A DNA stretch of 64,000 nucleotides from Streptomyces spinoverrucosus (GCF_006539505.1 NZ_BJND01000024.1:124001-188000); one strand, 5' to 3'. Shown: positions 36,397 to 45,459, numbered from the stretch's first letter. Numbers and translations: made by a program. The notes: generated from the letters alone by a model not told the origin.

Positions 36397-37068
36397 TCAG
36401 TCGTCGTCGCCGAGCACCGGCTCCGGCAGGGTGCCGGCGTTGTGCTCCAGCAGCCGCCAGCCGCGGGCGCCCTCGCCGAGGACGGACCAGCAGCAGTTCG
36501 AGAGGCCCCCGAGGCTCTCCCAATGGCGGGCCTCCAGGCCGAGGAGGCGACCAATGGTGGTGCGGATGGTGCCGCCGTGACTGACGACCACGAGAGTGCC
36601 CTCCTCGGGCAGCTTCTCGGCGTGCCGGAGCACGATCGGGGCGGCACGGTCGGCGACCTCTGACTCCAGCTCGCCACCGCCGCGGCGCACCGGCTCCCCG
36701 CGCTTCCACGCGGCGTACTCGTCGCCGTACCGGGTGATGATCTCCTCGTGCGTCAGGCCCTGCCAGACGCCCGCGTAGGTCTCGCGCAGGGCCTCGGTGT
36801 GGTTGACCTCCAGGCCGGTGAGCGCGGCCAGCTCGGCGGCCGTGTTCGCGGCCCGCTTCAGGTCCGAGGAGACGATCGCGTCGGGCTTGAGGGAGGCCAG
36901 CAGCCGGGCGGCACGGCGGGCCTGGGCCAGGCCGGCCTCGGTGAGCTCGACGTCCGTGGTGCCCTGGAAGCGGCGCTCCACGTTCCAGGAGGTCTGGCCG
37001 TGCCGCCACAGGATGACGCGGCGGCCGCGGCCGGGCTTGCCCGTGGGCACCTCGTCGGTGGTGCTCAT
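36397..37068 (-). CDS. Histidine phosphatase (phosphoglycerate-mutase-like)
   Basis: A 223-residue histidine phosphatase. The catalytic motif is LWRHGQTSWN, with the partner His in VVSHGGTIRT; ETYAGVWQGLT contains the Glu acid. Gene order histidine phosphatase - rsfS - nadD matches mycobacteria, where this protein is the glucosyl-3-phosphoglycerate phosphatase GpgP; that function here is inferred from synteny only. Its start overlaps rsfS by four bases, so the two are coupled. Confidence 0.85.
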   Translation of the reverse strand: MSTTDEVPTGKPGRGRRVILWRHGQTSWNVERRFQGTTDVELTEAGLAQARRAARLLASLKPDAIVSSDLKRAANTAAELAALTGLEVNHTEALRETYAGVWQGLTHEEIITRYGDEYAAWKRGEPVRRGGGELESEVADRAAPIVLRHAEKLPEEGTLVVVSHGGTIRTTIGRLLGLEARHWESLGGLSNCCWSVLGEGARGWRLLEHNAGTLPEPVLGDDD

Positions 37069-37511
37069 CGCCAGTCACCGCCCAGCTCGGCGGCCTCCTC
37101 GGCGGCCTGCAGCCTGGCGTGCTCCTCGCCCTTGCCGCGGGTGGCCTTGGCGTCGGCGGGCAGCTCGATCTCGGGGCAGTCCTTCCACAGCCGCTCCAGG
37201 GCGTAGAAGACCCGCTCCTCGCTGTGCTGCACGTGCACGACGATGTCGACGTAGTCGAGGAGGACCCAGCGGGCCTCGCGGTCGCCCTCGCGGCGCACCG
37301 GCTTGGCGCCGAACTCCTTCTGGAGCCGTTCCTCGATCTCGTCGACGATCGACTTGACCTGGCGGTCGTTGGGCGCGGACGCCAGCAGGAAGGCATCCGT
37401 GATCGACAGCACATCGCTCACGTCGTAGGCGATGACGTCGTGAGCGAGCTTGTCGGCGGCCGCCTGGGCCGCGGTGTTGATGAGCTCAAGGGAACGGTCG
37501 GTTGCGGTCAC
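37065..37511 (-). CDS. rsfS: Ribosomal silencing factor RsfS
   Basis: Binds L14 on the large subunit and blocks subunit joining when nutrients are low. 148 residues, with the core ELINTAAQAAADKLAHDVI...YDVSDVLSITDAFLLASAPNDRQVK and LDYVDIVVHVQHSEERVFY, typical of the family. The C-terminal tail beyond 115 is charged and lineage-specific. GTG start. Between nadD/LCP and the histidine phosphatase. Confidence 0.93.
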   Translation of the reverse strand: MTATDRSLELINTAAQAAADKLAHDVIAYDVSDVLSITDAFLLASAPNDRQVKSIVDEIEERLQKEFGAKPVRREGDREARWVLLDYVDIVVHVQHSEERVFYALERLWKDCPEIELPADAKATRGKGEEHARLQAAEEAAELGGDWR

Positions 37512-37579
37512 TACATGGCTTTCCGTCGGCGGTCACTTGTCTCCAAGGGTCTCACGGACCGCCGACGGCGCCCCACGCA

Positions 37580-39250
37580 TTACCCGGCGGAGGCCGGCTC
37601 GTAGTCCTGGCCGAGGATCACCGAGACGTTCGCGTTGGAGGAGACCTCGCCCTTGGTGACCGCACTGTCCGGCAGTCCCAGGGTCTTGGCGACCTCGGTG
37701 GCGTTCTCCTTGTCGGCGGCGTCCGCGTAGGTGACCTCGGACGTGGACCGGGAGCTGCTCGTACCGCCCTCCAGGAAGGTGAACCCGCCGTTGAGGAGCA
37801 CCACGCGGGCCTTCTCCGTGTTGTCCTTCACACCGCTGGCGTTCTGCACCGAGACCCGGACGGCCGCGTCCTGGTCGGGGCTCTTCGCGGTGCCGCCGAG
37901 GACGTCCTTGACCACACTGGCGCTCGCCTCGGCGGTGAGGGTGCCGTCGTCCTGGACGGGCAGCATGGCGGTCTTGTAGTCGCCGCTCTTGGCGAGGTCG
38001 GACAGCTTGGCGAGGAAGGTGCCGAGGTCCTTGTCGGTGAGCGACGGGTCGAGGATCTGCGCCAGCGTCTGCACGGTGGTGGTGGCGGCCTGCGCGTCGG
38101 AGGACATCTTGCGCAGCACGCCCTGCATGACCTGCCCGAACCGCTCCAGCTGGGCGTTCTGGGCCTCCCCCGAGGCGCGGTACGTGGCGTAGGCGACCGC
38201 CATCTTGCCGCTGAGAGTCTGGCTCTCGCCCTTGCTGACCAGCGGAGCCTCGCCCTTCTTCTTGGTGTCCGGGTCGGGCACGTCGGCGTTGGTGTCGATC
38301 TCGATGTTGCCGACGAGGTCGACGAGGTTCTGCAGGTAGGGGGTGTCCAGGCGCCAGGTGCCCTGGATGGACGTGCCGAGGACGGTGTCGAGGGCCTCGC
38401 GGGTGCCGGAGGAGCCGTCGTCCTCGACGGACTTGGCCAGCGTTGTCGTACCGTCGTCGCCGGACATCGCGAGCGAGTTGGGCAGCAGGACGGTGGTGCC
38501 CTGCTTGGTGGTGGTGTTGTCGACGAGCAGCGCCGTGGAGGTGCCGCCCTTCTTGGTGTCGTGCAGGTGTACGACGATCACGTCCCGCTTCTGCGCGGCC
38601 GCGGACGTCGTACCGCCCTTGGTGTCGTCGGAGGAGGACAGACCCGGCAGTTTCCCGGCGTACCAGAGGTAGCCCACCCCGCCGGCCGCGACCAGCGCCA
38701 GTACCACGACCAGGGCAATCAGGCGGCTGCGGGCGCGGCGCTTGGCCTCCTCGCGGCGCTCGGTGCGGTTCTCGGTGAACTTCAGCCAGTCGATCACGTC
38801 CTCGGAGTCCTGGTCGGGCTCCTCGACGAAGGCGAACTGTTCCGTCCGGTAGTCGCGGTCCTCGCGGCCGTCCCCGGCGTCGGGGGCGTGCTGTACGGGC
38901 TCGGCGCGCTGCTCGTGCTCGGCCGTGCGCGGCTGCTGCGGGATGTACGCGGTCTGCTCGGCGACGCGCGGCTGCTGTCCGCTGGTGGCGGTCTGCCCGT
39001 AGGGGTCGTAGCCGTCGTACGAGGTCACGGGTGGCTGCTGACCGGTCCCGTAGGGGTCGTACGGGGGTACCGGCTGCTGCTGGCCGGTGGCGTACGGGTC
39101 GTACCCGTAGCCCTGCTGCTGTGCGTAGGGGTCGTAGGGCTGCTGGGCCGGGACCTGCCGGTACACCGGCCGGCCGTACTCGTCGTAGCCGACGAGTTCG
39201 TACTGGTCGGCGCCGTAGCCTGCGGCCCCCGCGTCGTATCGGTCGTTCAC
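37580..39250 (-). CDS. LCP-family cell-wall glycopolymer transferase-like protein with LytR_C domain
   Basis: A 556-residue protein: a Tyr/Gly/Gln-rich cytosolic N-terminus (about 1-150, YDPYGTGQQ-type repeats), one transmembrane segment near 175-198, an LCP domain (about 220-400) and a LytR_C domain (about 455-550, VRVSVQNASGV). The usual catalytic IPRD is replaced by LLPNSLA, so the key Arg is absent; the ERF of the second conserved block remains. By gene order (rsfS-LCP-nadD) it corresponds to S. coelicolor SCO2578 (PdtA), which I recall being described as a polydiglycosylphosphate transferase. GTG start with AGGGG upstream; the first 54 codons of the longer frame were discarded. Confidence 0.82.
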   Translation of the reverse strand: MNDRYDAGAAGYGADQYELVGYDEYGRPVYRQVPAQQPYDPYAQQQGYGYDPYATGQQQPVPPYDPYGTGQQPPVTSYDGYDPYGQTATSGQQPRVAEQTAYIPQQPRTAEHEQRAEPVQHAPDAGDGREDRDYRTEQFAFVEEPDQDSEDVIDWLKFTENRTERREEAKRRARSRLIALVVVLALVAAGGVGYLWYAGKLPGLSSSDDTKGGTTSAAAQKRDVIVVHLHDTKKGGTSTALLVDNTTTKQGTTVLLPNSLAMSGDDGTTTLAKSVEDDGSSGTREALDTVLGTSIQGTWRLDTPYLQNLVDLVGNIEIDTNADVPDPDTKKKGEAPLVSKGESQTLSGKMAVAYATYRASGEAQNAQLERFGQVMQGVLRKMSSDAQAATTTVQTLAQILDPSLTDKDLGTFLAKLSDLAKSGDYKTAMLPVQDDGTLTAEASASVVKDVLGGTAKSPDQDAAVRVSVQNASGVKDNTEKARVVLLNGGFTFLEGGTSSSRSTSEVTYADAADKENATEVAKTLGLPDSAVTKGEVSSNANVSVILGQDYEPASAG

Positions 39251-39266
39251 CGGTGCCCCTCTCGGC

Positions 39267-39893
39267 TCACTCGCCGCGGTACAGCTGTCGCTTGGCGATG
39301 TAGCGCACGACTCCGTCCGGCACCAGATACCAGACCGGGTCGCCCTTGGCGACTCTCGCACGGCAGTCCGTGGAGGAGATGGCGAGGGCGGGAACTTCGA
39401 CCAGCGAGACACCGCCCTTCGGAAGCCCGGCGTCGCTGAGGTGATGGCCGGGCCGGGTGACCCCGATGAAGTGCGCGAGGGAGAACAGCTCCTCGCTGTC
39501 CCGCCAGGTCAGGATCTGTGCGAGGGCGTCGGCGCCGGTGATGAAGAACAGGTCCGTGTCGGGGTTGAGGGCGCGCAGGTCACGCAGGGTGTCCACGGTG
39601 TAGGTGGGGCCGCCGCGGTCGATGTCGATACGGCTCACCGAGAACTGCGGGTTCTCGGCGGTCGCGATGACCGTCATCAGATAGCGGTCCTCGGCCGGGG
39701 AGACCTGGCGGTGGGTCTTCTGCCACGGCTGCCCGGTCGGTACGAACACGACCTCGTCGAGGTGGAACTGCGCGGCGACCTCGCTGGCCGCCACCAGGTG
39801 GCCGTGGTGGATCGGGTCGAACGTCCCGCCCATGACGCCGAGGCGGCGCTTGGCCGACGTCGACGGGCCGGTAGGCATGTCCTGCTCTCCCAT
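39267..39893 (-). CDS. nadD: Nicotinate-nucleotide adenylyltransferase
   Basis: NAD biosynthesis enzyme making nicotinate adenine dinucleotide. 208 residues, with the nucleotidyltransferase motif GGTFDPIHHGHL (HxGH), TGQPWQKTHRQVSP for substrate and ISSTDCRARVAKG as the second ISSTxxR motif. Start at 39893 (MGEQDMPTG); an ATG five codons in is also possible. It ends 16 bases before the LCP gene. Confidence 0.95.
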   Translation of the reverse strand: MGEQDMPTGPSTSAKRRLGVMGGTFDPIHHGHLVAASEVAAQFHLDEVVFVPTGQPWQKTHRQVSPAEDRYLMTVIATAENPQFSVSRIDIDRGGPTYTVDTLRDLRALNPDTDLFFITGADALAQILTWRDSEELFSLAHFIGVTRPGHHLSDAGLPKGGVSLVEVPALAISSTDCRARVAKGDPVWYLVPDGVVRYIAKRQLYRGE

Positions 39894-39925
39894 GCGTGCA
39901 GACCCTACCGGCCCGCCCTGTGGAC

Positions 39926-40087
39926 TCAGCGATCGCGGTTGAAACGGGTGGTGATCCACAGCAGCAGCATCAGGGCGATGAACGCGCCACCGCCGGTGAG
40001 CAGGGGGTTGAGGCTCTCGTGGTTGCCGCTGTGCTCCTGGCCCTCGGCGGCGAGGGTGACCAACTGGGCGGCGCTGTGGAAGCTCAT
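39926..40087 (-). CDS. Small membrane protein (53 aa)
   Basis: The minus strand encodes a 53-residue peptide starting MSFHSAAQLVTLAAEG, with a single hydrophobic helix (LLTGGGAFIALMLLLWITT) and a basic end, RFNRDR. An acidic/His-rich stretch precedes the helix. The weak AGGTCC purine stretch is the only ribosome site. Single-helix topology with a positive C-terminus suggests a small inner-membrane protein. It lies between nadD and another 49-residue membrane protein. Confidence 0.6.
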   Translation of the reverse strand: MSFHSAAQLVTLAAEGQEHSGNHESLNPLLTGGGAFIALMLLLWITTRFNRDR

Positions 40088-40197
40088 CTTCGGCAGGACC
40101 TATCGCGTGTGGGCGGGATAAAGACGTCGGCTCATCGTAAGCGGGAGCCTCGGCCGCGATCACCCCGACTCCGCCGTCGAGCAACCTTCCCGGGCCG

Positions 40198-40347
40198 TCA
40201 GTCGTCCTTCCGCCTGTAACCCCGAAGCAGGAACCAGGCGGTCAGCACGCAACCCACCACCATCACGATCAGCACGACCCGCAGGAGATTCCCCGCGCCC
40301 TGCTGTTGAGCGGCGCTGAGCCAGTCGATCGCGGCGATGTGCTCCAT
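40198..40347 (-). CDS. Small membrane protein (49 aa)
   Basis: 49 residues starting MEHIAAIDWLSAAQQQGAG, then one hydrophobic helix (LLRVVLIVMVVGCVLTAWFL) and a basic RGYRRKDD end. Topology matches the neighbour at 39926-40087. A purine-rich stretch precedes the ATG. It is transcribed away from the M48 protease gene, across about 125 bases that contain both promoters. Confidence 0.6.
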   Translation of the reverse strand: MEHIAAIDWLSAAQQQGAGNLLRVVLIVMVVGCVLTAWFLLRGYRRKDD

Positions 40348-40472
40348 GGTGCGGGACTCCTTCGTCGTACTGCCCGTCCACGGTATCTCCGCCTAGGCTG
40401 GGCCTTGCTTCGGGGGCGTACAAGAAAACGCAAAAGGCACACCAGGTCACACCGACGCACATGGGGGACCAC

Positions 40473-41600
40473 ATGTCCGACGACGGCCACCAGCAGGGCG
40501 GGCACGAGCACGTGCCGAGCAGGCAGCGCAGGCGCTTCCCGGAGATCTCCTCGCGTGCGTACGAGCACCCGGCCGACCGCTCCGCCCTGGTCGCACTGCG
40601 CAAGCTGAGCGGCTTCGACACGGTCTTCAAGGCCCTCAGCGGCCTGCTGCCCGAGCGGAGCCTGCGGCTGCTGTTCCTGTCCGACTCGGTGCGCGTCTCG
40701 GACCGGCAGTTCACCCACCTCAACGACATGCTGCGGGACGCCTGTTACATCCTGGACCTGGAGAAGGTCCCGCCGATGTACGTCAACCAGGACCCGCAGC
40801 CCAACGCGATGTGCGTCGGCCTGGACGAGCCGATCATCGTCGTGACCACGGGGCTCGTCGAGCTGCTCGACGAGGAGGAGATGCGGGCGGTGATCGGCCA
40901 CGAGGTCGGCCACGCCCTGTCCGGCCACTCCGTGTACCGCACGATCCTGCTGTTCCTGACCAACCTGGCCCTGAGGGTCGCCTGGATACCGCTCGGCAAT
41001 GTCGCGATCATGGCGATCGTGACCGCGCTGCGCGAGTGGTTCCGCAAGTCGGAGCTGTCCGCCGACCGCGCGGGCCTGCTGGTCGGGCAGGACCTCCAGG
41101 CCTCGATGCGCGGCCTGATGAAGATCGCCGGTGGCAACCATCTGCACGAGATGAACGTGGACGCGTTCCTGGAGCAGGCCGACGAGTACGAGGCGGGCGG
41201 CGATCTGCGCGACTCCGTGCTGAAGATCCTGAACGTGCTGCCCCGCTCCCACCCCTTCGCCACGATCCGCGCGGCCGAGCTGAAGAAGTGGGCGGCGTCC
41301 CGCGACTACCAGCGGGTCATGGACGGCCACTACCCGCGGCGCACCGAAGACAAGGACACCTCGGTCACCGACTCCTTCCGCGAGTCGGCTTCGAGCTATG
41401 CAGGGCAGGTGCGCAGCAGCAAGGACCCGCTGATGAAGCTGGTGACGGACATCGCGGGCGGCGCGGGAGACCTGGGGAGCCGGGTGCGGCGGGGGTTCGG
41501 GGGCTTCGCTGGCGGTGGGGCGGGTTCCACCGGTACGACGGGGTCGGCAGGATCGGCAGGCTCGTCACCCAAGGACCAGCCGCCGCGCGACGAGGACTGA
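40473..41600 (+). CDS. M48-family zinc metalloprotease
   Basis: About 375 residues. The zinc motif H143-E-V-G-H147 (IGHEVGHAL) and the later SELSADRAG (third ligand Glu) are intact, as in HtpX/M48. The N-terminal 60 residues are soluble. Two hydrophobic segments near VYRTILLFLTNLALRVAWI suggest membrane association. The Gly/Ser-rich C-terminal tail is disordered. I prefer the second ATG because GGGGGA lies four bases before it; an earlier ATG at 40461 is in frame. Confidence 0.87.
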   Translation: MSDDGHQQGGHEHVPSRQRRRFPEISSRAYEHPADRSALVALRKLSGFDTVFKALSGLLPERSLRLLFLSDSVRVSDRQFTHLNDMLRDACYILDLEKVPPMYVNQDPQPNAMCVGLDEPIIVVTTGLVELLDEEEMRAVIGHEVGHALSGHSVYRTILLFLTNLALRVAWIPLGNVAIMAIVTALREWFRKSELSADRAGLLVGQDLQASMRGLMKIAGGNHLHEMNVDAFLEQADEYEAGGDLRDSVLKILNVLPRSHPFATIRAAELKKWAASRDYQRVMDGHYPRRTEDKDTSVTDSFRESASSYAGQVRSSKDPLMKLVTDIAGGAGDLGSRVRRGFGGFAGGGAGSTGTTGSAGSAGSSPKDQPPRDED

Positions 41601-41625
41601 AGCCGACCGGCGGGGGCCGCCCCGC

Positions 41626-42717
41626 TCACGCCTTCGGCTGCGCGCTGTCCGCCAGCGTCCCGCACAGTGCCGCCGTGCCCTGGGGTGCGTACGGGTCCGT
41701 GCCGGCCGGGCCGCCCGCCTTGGGGGTCTGGCCGGCGAGCAGCGGGCGCAGCTGGTTGGTGACGTCCTCGGCGCAGGACAGCGGTCCGGCCTGGAGGGAC
41801 GAGGCGACCAGCTCGGCCTGGTGCAGCCGCAGGTCGTCGCGGTCGAAGCGGAAGTGCAGCTCGCGCCGGACGGTGAACAGGGACACCTCGGCCGTCTTGT
41901 CGGCGCCGGCCGGTCGCAGCGCGTACACGAACGTGTGGTCCGTGGTGACCTCAAGAGTGGACGAGTCGGCCTCGGTGGCCTCCAGCGAGCCCTGCACGCG
42001 GATCGCGCGGTCGGCGAGCTCGGCGCGGCTCGGGTCGAAGCGCACCAGCCAGCCGGTGGGGGCGTGCCGGCCGTCGGCGGTCGGCTGCTCGAAGCTCCGG
42101 TCGAACTGGTCCTGTTGGTCCGGGTCGAGCAGCACGCGCACCGGCCTGGTCTGCCCGCCGGTGAGCACCTCGGGGTAGAGCGAGGAGCGGACGAGGTAGT
42201 CCTTGGCGGTGGTCAGGGCGGTGACGACCTGGGCGTCCGAGAAGTTCGGGGTGCGCCGGGCGGCCGGCAGGGGTATGCCCTCGGCGCCGACGCGGAACTG
42301 GGCGGCCGGACTGTGGGCGTACAGCTGTTCGGCGTCGGTGGCGCCGGGCACCTTGCCGTGCGGGGCGAGCGGGATGACGGTCATCCGCAGCGGTTCGACG
42401 GACCGGGCGGCCTGCGGGGTCTGGTACGGGTGCCGTACGCCCATGTAGATCGCGGTGCCGAAGGCGACGGCGATCAGCAGGACCAGGAGCAGCGCCTGCC
42501 GGGGCAGGCCCCGGCGCATCGGCGGGCGGCGGCGTACGGCGGGCGCGTGGTCGGCCATGCGCTCCTGCGCGGAGAACTCCTGGAGGCGGGCAGCGCGGAC
42601 GAACGACTCGTCGAACACGACGGATCGGTATTCGTCGTCCGCACCGTTGGGGGCGCCGTCGGGTGTCCCCTCAGGTGGGTCTCCAGGCCCGCCCATATCT
42701 TCAGAGTAGGTCGCCAC
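41626..42717 (-). CDS. Membrane-anchored protein with VVFDE(S)FVRAA motif
   Basis: A 363-residue protein. The acidic N-terminus carries EYRSVVFDESFVRAARLQEF (about 30-50), a basic stretch precedes one transmembrane helix (about 73-93, QALLLVLLIAVAFGTAIYMG), and the C-terminal ~270 residues form an outward domain with one Cys pair (LSCAEDV and ALCGTL). No enzymatic motif. The N-terminal motif is shared with the neighbour at 42808-43380, so both may dock to the same cytosolic partner. ATG 42717 opens the frame cleanly. Confidence 0.75.
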   Translation of the reverse strand: MATYSEDMGGPGDPPEGTPDGAPNGADDEYRSVVFDESFVRAARLQEFSAQERMADHAPAVRRRPPMRRGLPRQALLLVLLIAVAFGTAIYMGVRHPYQTPQAARSVEPLRMTVIPLAPHGKVPGATDAEQLYAHSPAAQFRVGAEGIPLPAARRTPNFSDAQVVTALTTAKDYLVRSSLYPEVLTGGQTRPVRVLLDPDQQDQFDRSFEQPTADGRHAPTGWLVRFDPSRAELADRAIRVQGSLEATEADSSTLEVTTDHTFVYALRPAGADKTAEVSLFTVRRELHFRFDRDDLRLHQAELVASSLQAGPLSCAEDVTNQLRPLLAGQTPKAGGPAGTDPYAPQGTAALCGTLADSAQPKA

Positions 42718-42807
42718 AAGCTCCGGTAAACGCCCCGCTGTGCGACAACTTCTGACAGGTACTCACCAGGTCCGTGAGGCTCTGCCCGGGCGTGCGGAAC
42801 CGGCCGT

Positions 42808-43380
42808 TCAAGGGGTGCGCGGGACCGCCGAGACGGCCGGCGGGGAGTAGTCGGCGGAGGCGGAGGGCGCCGCCGACGTGCCGTGCTCCAGGCCGGTCGA
42901 GGCGGGCGGCGGGACCTGGTCCTGGCGGCTGGACGAGGCGCCCCGGTAGACCGCGGCGAAGGCCAGCGCGACCATGCCGATGCCCATCACCAGGGCGAGC
43001 AGCCAGGCGACCGGGCGGTGCCAGCGGACCTGTTTTCCGTACGGCCCCGGCCCGTCGCGGTCGTCGAGGACGTCGGTGTCGTCCAGGTCGTCGAGGTCCG
43101 GGTCGTGGCCGAAACCGGCATGGTCGTCGGGGCCGTAAGCGTCGTCGTACCGCTCGCGCCTGCCGCGCGCCCGGCGGGCCTCCGCCTCGGAGGCCTCGGC
43201 TCTGGCCTGCGCGGCGGCCAGGAGGCGTTCGACGGCGGTCGGCTCGTGCACCACGGCCGCCCGTACGAAGGCCTCGTCGAAGACCACGGAGGCGAACTCT
43301 TCGTCCGACACCCCGCGGTCGTGGTCGTCGTCGGGCTCCCAGCCGTCAGGGAACGGCGTGCCCCCCACGTCCTCCGGCAC
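42808..43380 (-). CDS. Small membrane-anchored protein sharing the VVFDE(A)FVRAA motif
   Basis: A 190-residue protein. N-terminus acidic with EEFASVVFDEAFVRAAVVHE (about 28-45), then a Glu/Arg helix (RLLAAAQARAEASEAEAR), an Asp-rich stretch (DLDDLDDTDVLDD) and one transmembrane helix near 125-148. The short outer tail is Pro/Ser-rich. Start is taken at GTG 43380; another GTG lies four codons in, just after GGAGG. Paralogue-like to the 363-residue neighbour in its first ~50 residues only. Confidence 0.7.
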   Translation of the reverse strand: MPEDVGGTPFPDGWEPDDDHDRGVSDEEFASVVFDEAFVRAAVVHEPTAVERLLAAAQARAEASEAEARRARGRRERYDDAYGPDDHAGFGHDPDLDDLDDTDVLDDRDGPGPYGKQVRWHRPVAWLLALVMGIGMVALAFAAVYRGASSSRQDQVPPPASTGLEHGTSAAPSASADYSPPAVSAVPRTP

Positions 43381-43481
43381 GCGTCCAGAGTAGACCTGGG
43401 GGGTCAATTTGGGCAGACGGTATGGAAATTCGTCCGCCTGCTCACGACATCTCCCAGCGGCGCGCGCCGGGGTCGTGCGCC

Positions 43482-44768
43482 TCAGCGCCGTACGTGCCCA
43501 TCCCCCGTGACGATGTACTTCGTGCTGGTCAGCTCGGGCAGGCCCATCGGGCCGCGGGCGTGCAGCTTCTGGGTGGAGATGCCGATCTCGGCGCCGAAGC
43601 CGAACTGGCCGCCGTCCGTGAAACGGGTCGAGGCGTTCACCGCGACCGTCGTGGAGTCCACCAGCTGGGTGAAGCGGCGGGCGGCCTGCTGGGAGGTCGT
43701 GACGATGGCCTCGGTGTGGCCGGAGGTCCACAGCCGGATGTGCTCGACGGCCTTGTCCAGCGAGTCCACCACCGCGGCGGCGATGTCGTAGGACAGGTAC
43801 TCCGTCTCCCAGTCCTCGGCGGTCGCCTCGACGACGGTCGCCTTGCTGTCCTTGGCGTACGCCATCACCCGCTCGTCGGCGTGCACGGTCACCCCGGCCT
43901 CCGCGAGGGCGTCCAGGGCGCGCGGCAGGAACCGGGCGGCGATGTCCTGGTGGACCAGCAGCGTCTCGGCGGCGTTGCAGACGCTGACCCGCTGGGCCTT
44001 GGAGTTGATCAGGATCTCGATCGCCGTGTCGAGGTCGGCGTTGGCGTCGACGTAGACATGGCAGTTGCCGGTGCCGGTCTCGATCACCGGGACCGTGGAC
44101 TCCTGCACCACGGTCTGGATCAGCGAGGCCCCGCCGCGCGGAATCAGTACGTCGACCAGGCCCCGGGCGCGCATCAGCTCGCGCACGCTCTCGCGGCTCT
44201 CGCCGGGCACCAGCTGCACGGCGTCGGCGGGCAGCCCGGCGCCGCCGACGGCGTCGCGGATCACCCGGACGAGGGCGGAGTTCGACTCGTACGCGGAGGC
44301 CGAGCCGCGCAGCAGCACGGCGTTGCCGGACTTCAGGCAGAGCGCGGCGGCGTCGACGGTGACGTTCGGGCGGGCCTCGTAGATGATCCCGACGACGCCC
44401 AGCGGGACGCGGACCTGGCGCAGGTCGATGCCGTTGGGGAGGGTCGAGCCGCGCACGACCTCGCCGACCGGGTCGGGCAGCGCGACCACGTCACGCACGT
44501 CGGAGGCGATGGCCCTCACCCGCTCCGGGGTGAGGGTCAGCCGGTCGACGATGGCCTCGCTGGTGCCGGCCTCCCGGGCCTTGGCCACGTCCTTGGCGTT
44601 GGCCTCGACGATTTCGCTCGTACGGACCTCCAGCGCGTCCGCGATGGCGAGCAGCGCGTCGTCCTTCACGGCCCGGGGCAGCGGCGCGAGGTCGGCGGCG
44701 GCGGCCTTGGCACGGTAGGCGGCCCGGGTGACCGGGGTCATGGAGTCGTACGGCGAAAGCGTGGTCAT
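43482..44768 (-). CDS. proA: Glutamate-5-semialdehyde dehydrogenase (gamma-glutamyl phosphate reductase)
   Basis: Second proline-biosynthesis step, NADPH reduction of gamma-glutamyl phosphate. 428 residues of the aldehyde-dehydrogenase fold; the catalytic Cys lies in AQRVSVCNAAETLL, and the substrate region is TRFTDGGQFGFGAEIGISTQ. Start at 44768. Separated from proB by a conserved hypothetical gene. Confidence 0.96.
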   Translation of the reverse strand: MTTLSPYDSMTPVTRAAYRAKAAAADLAPLPRAVKDDALLAIADALEVRTSEIVEANAKDVAKAREAGTSEAIVDRLTLTPERVRAIASDVRDVVALPDPVGEVVRGSTLPNGIDLRQVRVPLGVVGIIYEARPNVTVDAAALCLKSGNAVLLRGSASAYESNSALVRVIRDAVGGAGLPADAVQLVPGESRESVRELMRARGLVDVLIPRGGASLIQTVVQESTVPVIETGTGNCHVYVDANADLDTAIEILINSKAQRVSVCNAAETLLVHQDIAARFLPRALDALAEAGVTVHADERVMAYAKDSKATVVEATAEDWETEYLSYDIAAAVVDSLDKAVEHIRLWTSGHTEAIVTTSQQAARRFTQLVDSTTVAVNASTRFTDGGQFGFGAEIGISTQKLHARGPMGLPELTSTKYIVTGDGHVRR

Positions 44769-44841
44769 GAGGGAAGGGTAGTGCGCCGCACGGGCCGGTC
44801 CGACGGGCATCCCAAACCCCGAGACAAGCGCGCAAGGCCCG

Positions 44842-45303
44842 TCAAAAGGGATGGACGCCCACGGGGGACGCGGGCGGTGGGCCGTAGCCCTCGGAGATGC
44901 GCTGGTGGTAGGTGGCCCGGTCGATGACCTCCAGGCCGACGATCTCCCAGGGCGGGAGTCCGGCGCTCTGCCGGTGCTCTCCCCACAGCCGCAGCGCGAC
45001 GGCGGCCGCGTCGTGCAGGTCGCGGGCCTCCTCCCAGTACCGGATCTCCGCGTGGTCGTCGGCGTATCTGCTGGTCAGCAGGAAGGGGTGGTCGTGGGCG
45101 AGCTGCTCCAGGGCGCGCCGGACCTCCTTCAGCGGGGCCGCCTCGCCGGAGACGCTGAGGGTGACGTGCCACAGCCGGGGCAGGTCCTCGGGCTCCTCGC
45201 CCGTGTAGCGGTCACCGGCGGCGACGCTCGTGAGGGCGCGCTCGGTACTTGCCGCGCGGGACGCTGCCCCAGGGCGCACTCGTCTCACGGCGGCCTCCTT
45301 CAT
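44842..45303 (-). CDS. Conserved hypothetical protein between proA and proB
   Basis: A 153-residue protein I do not recognise, found between proB and proA in Streptomyces as far as I recall. It opens MKEAAVRRVRPGAASRAAST (basic), then a beta-rich core with LWHVTLSVSGEA, LLTSRYADDHAEIRYWEEA and LPPWEIVGLEVIDR, resembling a small alpha/beta sandwich. No Cys pair and no membrane segment. The start at 45303 is preferred over the longer frame. Its position suggests co-expression with the proline genes. Confidence 0.6.
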   Translation of the reverse strand: MKEAAVRRVRPGAASRAASTERALTSVAAGDRYTGEEPEDLPRLWHVTLSVSGEAAPLKEVRRALEQLAHDHPFLLTSRYADDHAEIRYWEEARDLHDAAAVALRLWGEHRQSAGLPPWEIVGLEVIDRATYHQRISEGYGPPPASPVGVHPF

Positions 45304-45459
45304 GCAGTGCCAGTGCGTGCCTCTGCACAAAGTTGAGCAGGCCCCCGGGGGATCGTGGGGCGGTTTTGCGGAACGTCCACCTCAGGGCGGGGGCTTTTGC
45401 GGGGCGTTCCCTCCGTTTTCGGCCGCGTTTCGGCCGCGCGCCAGGGTGCTCAGTGGTGC

